Below are positions 4,775 through 8,663 of a DNA stretch of 8,663 nucleotides, piece after piece. The notes under the pieces were generated by a model. That model saw only the letters and a program-made list of their open reading frames with translations, ran no database searches and was not told the DNA's origin. Both the position numbers and the translations under genes were made by a program. This DNA comes from Chitinophaga pinensis (lineage in GTDB: Bacteria; Bacteroidota; Bacteroidia; Flavobacteriales_D; Crocinitomicaceae), in contig CAMDGP010000080.1 of assembly GCA_945897765.1 (NCBI GenBank), positions 1 through 8,663 of the forward strand, given 5' to 3'. Position 1 is the first letter of the stretch. Every line of letters starts with the position of its first letter.

Positions 4775-5847
4775 AAAAGTATTTCATTTATGTAATAATA
4801 CTAGGATTGATTGTCGCTTTTATATTGCCTTATGTCATGCCAAATTCAACAAGTTCTGAGACACCTCCTTTTAGTTTTAGTTTCACAGAAAATTTAGCGG
4901 TTCCGCACGGTCAATCGTTGCAAATTCCTTTTGAAGTAAGTGAAGAAATTCAAAAACTCGAGCTTTCTATAAATGGAAAAAAATTAAATTCTTGGACAGC
5001 ACCCAAAGGAAAGATTACTTACACTTTGGATACCAAGGATTTCCAAGTTGGCGCTTTTGGAATTGAAATAGTGGCTTTTAGAAAAGATGGGACTTCCTAT
5101 TCCGACCAACGCTTGATTCGTATTCTCTCTGATATTACTCCCGAAAAATGGTCAGTTGATATCGTTTCTTCACTTCCACATTTGGAAACAAGTTTTACGC
5201 AAGGATTGGAGTTTAATGACGGAAAATTATTCGAAGGAACAGGTGACCCCAATCAAGCTGGCGAAACAATTATTGCAGAAGTAGATTTGAAAACAGGAGC
5301 TATTTTAAGAAAAATGGGCTTAGACGCTACTCATTTTGGCGAAGGAATCACGGTTTTAGGCGATGAACTTTATCAATTGACTTGGAAAAATCAAAAATGT
5401 CTTGTTTACAACAAAAGTGATTTTACATCTATCAAAGAATTTACTTACACTGGCGAAGGCTGGGGACTGTGTAACGATGGAAAAAGTTTAATTATGTCTG
5501 ATGGTTCTGAGAGAATTTACTTTAGAAGTCCGAAAACCTTCGATGTTGAGCGCACGATTGAAGTGTATACCGATCAAGGTCCAATTGCCCGCTTGAACGA
5601 ATTAGAATACGTGGACGGTTTGATTTATGCCAATATTTGGACTTCCAATAATATCGCAGTAATTGACCCTGCAACAGGAAAAGTACTGGCAACAATCGAC
5701 GCTACGCAATTGGTTCAGGAAGGTAAAGGAAATGGTGAAGTTCTCAATGGAATTGCTTATAATTCAGCAACGAAAAAACTGTACATGACAGGGAAATTCT
5801 GGCCAAAATTATTTGAGGTTGTGGTTAAGAAAAATGGGGTTTCCTAA
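4771..5847 (+). CDS. Glutaminyl-peptide cyclotransferase (glutaminyl cyclase, beta-propeller type)
   Basis: The enzyme converts N-terminal Gln of peptides and proteins to pyroglutamate. Residues 5-23 are one hydrophobic segment (signal anchor or uncleaved signal), so it acts outside the cytoplasm. Residues about 32-120 form an extra Ig-like beta domain. Residues 125-353 are the plant/bacterial-type propeller. Family landmarks are SFTQGLEF (141-148), LFEGTGDP (153-160, with the likely catalytic Glu at 155), HFGEGITVL (188-196), GEGWGLCNDG (228-237), LIMSDGSE (240-247), RLNELEYVDG (274-283), YANIW (286-290) and GEVLNGIAY (322-330). It shares an ATGA overlap with ytxJ. Its stop codon overlaps that of the convergent DUF2279 gene. 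In this phylum many exported proteins are left with N-terminal Gln after signal cleavage, which would give the enzyme substrates; that is an inference. Confidence 0.93.
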   Translation: MKKYFIYVIILGLIVAFILPYVMPNSTSSETPPFSFSFTENLAVPHGQSLQIPFEVSEEIQKLELSINGKKLNSWTAPKGKITYTLDTKDFQVGAFGIEIVAFRKDGTSYSDQRLIRILSDITPEKWSVDIVSSLPHLETSFTQGLEFNDGKLFEGTGDPNQAGETIIAEVDLKTGAILRKMGLDATHFGEGITVLGDELYQLTWKNQKCLVYNKSDFTSIKEFTYTGEGWGLCNDGKSLIMSDGSERIYFRSPKTFDVERTIEVYTDQGPIARLNELEYVDGLIYANIWTSNNIAVIDPATGKVLATIDATQLVQEGKGNGEVLNGIAYNSATKKLYMTGKFWPKLFEVVVKKNGVS

Positions 5848-6722
5848 AAATACAATCCTCTCGCACCAAATTTATTTCCTTGAATTATCAATGTTGGAAA
5901 AGGAATTTTGAGGTAATTCAACTGGCTAAAAACAGTTTTAAGAAAATGGTTTTTTACAGGAATTCGCGAGAAATCTATATCCATCGACACTAAAAATTCC
6001 CTTCTCGAATGATAATTTAGATAGGTTTCTTCGCTACCAACAATTTTTTGGTCAGCGCTGTAGCCCAAACTAAAACACAACCATTTTGGAAATTTATTGT
6101 CGCCCATTGTTCCTGGAGAAAAACTCAACCAATAGGTTTGTCCGTTGTAATCTTTGAGTAATTGTTCAGCAAACGTACTTCCTAAAATTTCAGGTCGAAG
6201 CGCTGCATACTCTGTAGTGTGAAAGGAGAATTTAGGTACAATTATTTGCTGTTTAAACAAGCGTTCTTGTCCCCAAAATAAAGCGGAACCACTCACATTC
6301 GCCAACATATCATAAGCAGAAAATCCCCATTCATTAGAAAATCCGTCTAACACTTCGAGAAAAGTAAGATAACTCAAACCAACACCAACGCCCAACCAAT
6401 CTGCATTTTTAGGTTTCATTCCTCCCCATCGATAGAGTTGTGATATGTTCTTCGAAATCTGATAGGTTGTAAACGTGTGTCCTGCTTTATCCATTTGCAG
6501 CCAATTTTCACCATCGTTAAAGAAATGAAAACCGGTCCACGGATTGTTGTACCAAACTTGATGCAATCCTATTAAACTTCCGGAATAACCAACACCAATA
6601 ATCGAAGAACTGGTAATAATTCGCGCTTTATTCAAACTATCTGACGGTTTCCAAAAATCGCTTTGTGCCATTAAATAGCTGGGAAACAAAAAAAGAAACA
6701 AAAGTTTTGATGCAAATTTCAC
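5844..6722 (-). CDS. DUF2279 family exported protein (292 aa)
   Basis: The N-terminus (KFASKLLFLFLFPSYLMAQS) is a signal peptide with a probable cut after LMA, before Q20. The diagnostic segment is NWLQMDKAGHTFTTYQ (73-88), followed by YRWGG and the DWLGVGVG and YLTFLEVLDGF helices (108-128) and an EWGFSAYDMLANVSG stretch (131-145). These mark the DUF2279 (YfiM-like) family, which has no proven function. The C-terminal half (about 195-292) is rich in alternating beta strands and ends in aromatic F (GARGLYF), consistent with an outer-membrane protein. The start is GTG at 6722: an in-frame stop lies 12 nt upstream and the next Met is inside the signal cleavage site. An out-of-frame ATG followed at once by TGA overlaps the GTG. 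Its TAG stop overlaps the cyclase TAA by 4 nt tail to tail. No consensus promoter was found. Confidence 0.88.
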   Translation of the reverse strand: MKFASKLLFLFLFPSYLMAQSDFWKPSDSLNKARIITSSSIIGVGYSGSLIGLHQVWYNNPWTGFHFFNDGENWLQMDKAGHTFTTYQISKNISQLYRWGGMKPKNADWLGVGVGLSYLTFLEVLDGFSNEWGFSAYDMLANVSGSALFWGQERLFKQQIIVPKFSFHTTEYAALRPEILGSTFAEQLLKDYNGQTYWLSFSPGTMGDNKFPKWLCFSLGYSADQKIVGSEETYLNYHSRREFLVSMDIDFSRIPVKNHFLKTVFSQLNYLKIPFPTLIIQGNKFGARGLYF

Positions 6723-6757
6723 ATCTCGAAATTAAGAAATAAATTAAAGATTGAGAT

Positions 6758-6782
6758 TTCACAACTGAAGGTTGGTTGTGAA
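6758..6782. repeat. 8-bp inverted repeat upstream of the DUF2279 gene
   Basis: TTCACAAC (6758-6765) and GTTGTGAA (6775-6782) are perfect reverse complements with a 9-nt loop. On the minus strand the hairpin is followed by a loosely T-rich stretch, so it may be the old terminator of the antitoxin-like gene to its right. It may equally be an operator 36 nt before the DUF2279 start. The evidence does not separate the two. Confidence 0.4.
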
Positions 6783-6845
6783 TTTCTTAAGAGTCTAGTT
6801 TTAGGGTCTTTGTAAGTGTAGTCTGGATTTAAGTAATTGTATGAA

Positions 6846-6950
6846 TTAGACATACGCTTTTTGTTTAGCAAAAATCACCAATTCACTCAAAGTAATTTTG
6901 CCTGTCACGTAGTCACGAATTATTTCTATACCTTTCGGTGTTGGCTCAAA
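6846..6950 (-). pseudogene. 3' remnant of an antitoxin-like gene (VbhA-type C-terminus)
   Basis: The last 34 codons before the TAA at 6848-6846 read FEPTPKGIEIIRDYVTGK, then ITLSELVIFAKQKAYV. The layout x-E-P-T-P, a helix, Y-V-x-G-K-I-T, then an amphipathic helix resembles the C-terminal part of VbhA-like antitoxins, which often pair with Fic toxins. The assignment is from memory of the pattern and is tentative. The open frame continues rightwards to 7163, but those residues are only the antisense of a katG tail and its terminator. No usable start codon lies between the junction and the conserved part. The true 5' part is therefore lost, and no toxin gene is in the window. Confidence 0.5.
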
Positions 6951-7074
6951 TTCTGAATTGCGCGCTTTAGCAGAAGTATATGCAAGTGATGACGCAAAAG
7001 AAAAATTCGTGAAAGATTTTATCGCTGCTTGGACAAAAGTGATGGAATTGGATCGTTTTGATGTGAAGAAATAA
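6943..7074 (+). pseudogene. katG: 3' remnant of catalase-peroxidase katG (last 43 codons)
   Basis: The plus strand encodes GSNSELRALAEVYASDDAKE, then KFVKDFIAAWTKVMELDRFD, then VKK and TAA at 7072-7074. This matches the extreme C-terminus of KatG, a bifunctional heme catalase-peroxidase of about 730 aa, almost residue for residue (GSNS-x-LRA-x-AEVYA and KVM-x-LDRFD). Left of the glycine the frame shows no KatG similarity and meets a TAG at 6910-6912, with no start codon between. All of the heme and active-site part is missing, so the fragment cannot be functional. The surviving sequence is intact in frame, which suggests a fairly recent loss. It begins in the same 8 bp where the opposite-strand antitoxin remnant ends. 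Confidence 0.85.
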
Positions 7075-7100
7075 AAGTATTTTATAACAACTTTTAATGA

Positions 7101-7128
7101 ACGGCTGGAGTTTTCTCCAGTCGTTTTT
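7101..7128 (+). terminator. Rho-independent terminator downstream of the katG remnant
   Basis: ACGGCTGGAG (7101-7110) pairs with CTCCAGTCGT (7115-7124) across a TTTT loop. This gives ten base pairs with one G-U and is followed directly by a T-run. It is GC-richer than its surroundings and is the clearest intrinsic terminator in the window. It lies 26 nt after the katG stop codon and now also shields the glycosyltransferase promoter beside it. Confidence 0.9.
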
Positions 7129-7129
7129 C

Positions 7130-7160
7130 TTTGTACCCTCTTTTTTCTAAGGTATATTTG
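7130..7160 (+). promoter_or_regulatory. Consensus Bacteroidota promoter, TTTG-N19-TATATTTG
   Basis: TTTG (7130-7133) and TATATTTG (7153-7160) are separated by exactly 19 nt, a full match to the -33/-7 pattern. The -7 box ends 26 nt before the glycosyltransferase ATG. The promoter starts 2 nt after the terminator T-run. Confidence 0.75.
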
Positions 7161-7186
7161 CACTTCAAATTAATCAATCCCTATTG

Positions 7187-8663
7187 ATGACAAAACTATC
7201 CGACAAAACTATCCAGATTTTAATTATCGTAATCGGAAGTTTTCTATTCATTCCTTTTATTGGTCAAAGTCATTTATTTGATTGGGACGAAATAAATTTT
7301 GCGGAAGCGGCTCGCGAAATGTTGGTCACCAATGATTGGTTAACGGTTCAAATCAACTATTTACCTTTTTGGGAAAAACCTCCTTTGTTTATTTGGATGC
7401 AAGCGCTTTCAATGAAGGTTTTTGGTATCAATGAATTTGCTGCTCGCTTTCCAAATGCCATTTGTGGAATTGTGACTTTATTAGTGCTTTTCCGTTTGGG
7501 ACGTTCGATTTTAAATTCAAAACTTGGACTCCTTTGGGCTTTACTTTACGCTTGTTCAATTCTACCATTTATCTATTTCAAATCAGGAATTATCGACCCA
7601 TGGTTTAATCTGTTTATCTTTCTTGGAATCTATAACATTTCAGCTTTTACACGCTCAACCGACAAGCTTCATCGCTACCGATTCGTTGGACTTTCAGCCT
7701 TGTTTATTGGTCTAGCCGTTTTATCTAAAGGTCCAGTTGCTTTGTTAGTTTTTGGTTTGGTAACAGTGATTTATTTCATTGTCAAAAAGTTCAAAGTGAA
7801 ATTTAATTTGGGGCACGTTTTATTGTTCTTAATTATTTCTCTTTTCGTCGGTGGATTTTGGTTCATTCTTCAAATGCTCAATGGGAACCTCGAAATTATA
7901 AAAGACTTTTTTGTCTATCAAGTTCGCCTTTTTCAAACGGAAGATGCTGGTCACGGAGGCTTTTTATTTTACCATTTTGTGGTACTTTTTATTGGCGTTT
8001 TTCCCGCTTCGATTTATACCTTTTTATATTTCAAACGCTTCCCAAAAGACGAACGACTTGTTTTCTTTGAATTTAAAACGTGGATGGTAATTTTACTTTG
8101 GACGGTTTTAATTTTATTTACAATCGTAAAAACGAAAATCATTCATTATTCCTCTTTAGCTTATTTCCCGCTCACTTTTATAGCCGCTTATTACATTTAC
8201 AAACTTCTTGAACAAAAGGAATCGCTCCCGAAATGGATTAAAATGATGTTGCTTTCACTTGGATTCGTTTGGTCTTTGATTGTAGTTGCCATACAATTTG
8301 TGGCCATGAACAAAGAAAAAATCACCAAAATGACTGTAATAAAAGATGATTTCGCTGTTGGAAATTTACAGGCTCAAGTTCATTGGACCGGTTTTGAATT
8401 TTTGATCGGTGCTTTGTTTTTTGTAGCCTTACTATTTATTTTTCTTTCCAAACGATTTACCGCACAAAATCAAATTATTGCATCGTTGATTGCGACACTT
8501 TTATTCATTTATTCAACAGTTGTCGTGATTGTTCCAAAAGTGGAAGGATACACACAAAACGCTGCAATTGAATTTTACAAAAGTCGTCAAAATGAAGATT
8601 GTTACGTGAAAACTGTTGGTTTCAAAAGCTTTGCAGATTTATTTTACACAGCCAAAAAACCGA
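7187..8663 (+). CDS. GT39-family (ArnT/PMT-like) membrane glycosyltransferase, partial at the right edge
   Basis: The frame opens at ATG 7187 and runs 492 codons to the window edge without a stop. Such enzymes move a sugar from a polyprenyl-phosphate carrier to lipid A, protein or another acceptor on the outer face of the inner membrane. After the first membrane helix (about 10-26) comes the family's catalytic loop, HLFDWDEINFAEAAREM (29-45), with the Asp-Glu pair at 34-35 as in ArnT. It is followed by LPFWEKPPLFIWM (59-71) and FAARFPNA (84-91). SKGPVALL (180-187) is the other well-kept motif. About ten or more hydrophobic segments follow, then a soluble portion begins near residue 450 (GYTQNAAIEFYKSRQNEDCYV), as expected of the periplasmic C-terminal domain. 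The acceptor cannot be read from sequence. It has its own promoter. Confidence 0.87.
   Translation, partial: MTKLSDKTIQILIIVIGSFLFIPFIGQSHLFDWDEINFAEAAREMLVTNDWLTVQINYLPFWEKPPLFIWMQALSMKVFGINEFAARFPNAICGIVTLLVLFRLGRSILNSKLGLLWALLYACSILPFIYFKSGIIDPWFNLFIFLGIYNISAFTRSTDKLHRYRFVGLSALFIGLAVLSKGPVALLVFGLVTVIYFIVKKFKVKFNLGHVLLFLIISLFVGGFWFILQMLNGNLEIIKDFFVYQVRLFQTEDAGHGGFLFYHFVVLFIGVFPASIYTFLYFKRFPKDERLVFFEFKTWMVILLWTVLILFTIVKTKIIHYSSLAYFPLTFIAAYYIYKLLEQKESLPKWIKMMLLSLGFVWSLIVVAIQFVAMNKEKITKMTVIKDDFAVGNLQAQVHWTGFEFLIGALFFVALLFIFLSKRFTAQNQIIASLIATLLFIYSTVVVIVPKVEGYTQNAAIEFYKSRQNEDCYVKTVGFKSFADLFYTAKKP

Noticed and set aside
6951..7163. The right part of the minus-strand open frame that continues from the antitoxin-like tail to an ATG at 7163.
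   Set aside because: Its codons are the antisense of the katG tail, the terminator and the spacer. The composition is unlike a real protein, and it joins the antitoxin part only because of the deletion.
7524..8070. Two plus-strand frames (7524-7715 and 7858-8070) in other phases.
   Set aside because: Both lie wholly inside the glycosyltransferase gene, which has the clear motifs. They are shadow frames.
1..8663. A defence system, mobile element or CRISPR array.
   Set aside because: No transposase, integrase, nuclease, helicase, reverse transcriptase or spaced direct repeats were found. The only hint is the broken antitoxin-like tail, which is too little to call a system.

Overview
The window looks like AT-rich chromosomal DNA of a Bacteroidota bacterium, most likely of the order Flavobacteriales. 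The reasons are: promoter-like TAnnTTTG -7 elements, two of them with a TTTG exactly 19 nt upstream; little sign of Shine-Dalgarno sequences; a carboxypeptidase-regulatory-like (CarboxypepD_reg) protein next to tatC; a bacillithiol-type YtxJ protein; a DUF2279 protein; and small lipoproteins ending their signals in SC. No mobile element, CRISPR array, rRNA or tRNA was seen.

Layout. (1) 1-1075, minus strand: tatC, followed 2 nt downstream by the start of a secreted CarboxypepD_reg-like protein that runs off the left edge. (2) 1076-1240: a divergent regulatory region with -7 elements facing both ways and three inverted repeats. One is a perfect 9+5+9 palindrome sitting where the -33 box of the rightward promoter should be. 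(3) 1241-1549, plus strand: a 102-aa protein of unknown function. (4) 1550-1735: a convergent spacer with an 18-bp perfect inverted repeat built from 7-nt units. (5) 1736-3345, minus strand: four small lipoprotein genes related to each other in tandem, with an internal promoter in front of the third-from-left. (6) 3405-5847, plus strand: a tightly packed pheS - ytxJ - glutaminyl cyclase operon whose genes overlap by 1 and 4 nt. (7) 5844-6722, minus strand: a DUF2279 protein whose stop codon overlaps that of the cyclase tail to tail. (8) 6846-7130: a rearrangement scar. The 3' tail of an antitoxin-like gene (minus) meets the last 43 codons of a catalase-peroxidase gene katG (plus) within about 8 bp, and the katG-side terminator hairpin is still present. 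(9) 7130-8663, plus strand: a consensus promoter and the first 492 codons of a GT39/ArnT-like membrane glycosyltransferase that leaves the window.

How the genes relate. Most of the window is housekeeping and cell-envelope function: Tat export, phenylalanyl-tRNA charging, thiol redox, pyroglutamate formation on exported proteins, and lipid-linked sugar transfer. The exported lipoproteins, cyclase, DUF2279 protein and glycosyltransferase all act at or outside the inner membrane. I found no complete, obviously new multi-gene system. The least explained items are the tandem lipoprotein family, the palindromic operator candidate with the small unknown gene, the heptad-repeat hairpin and the katG/antitoxin scar.
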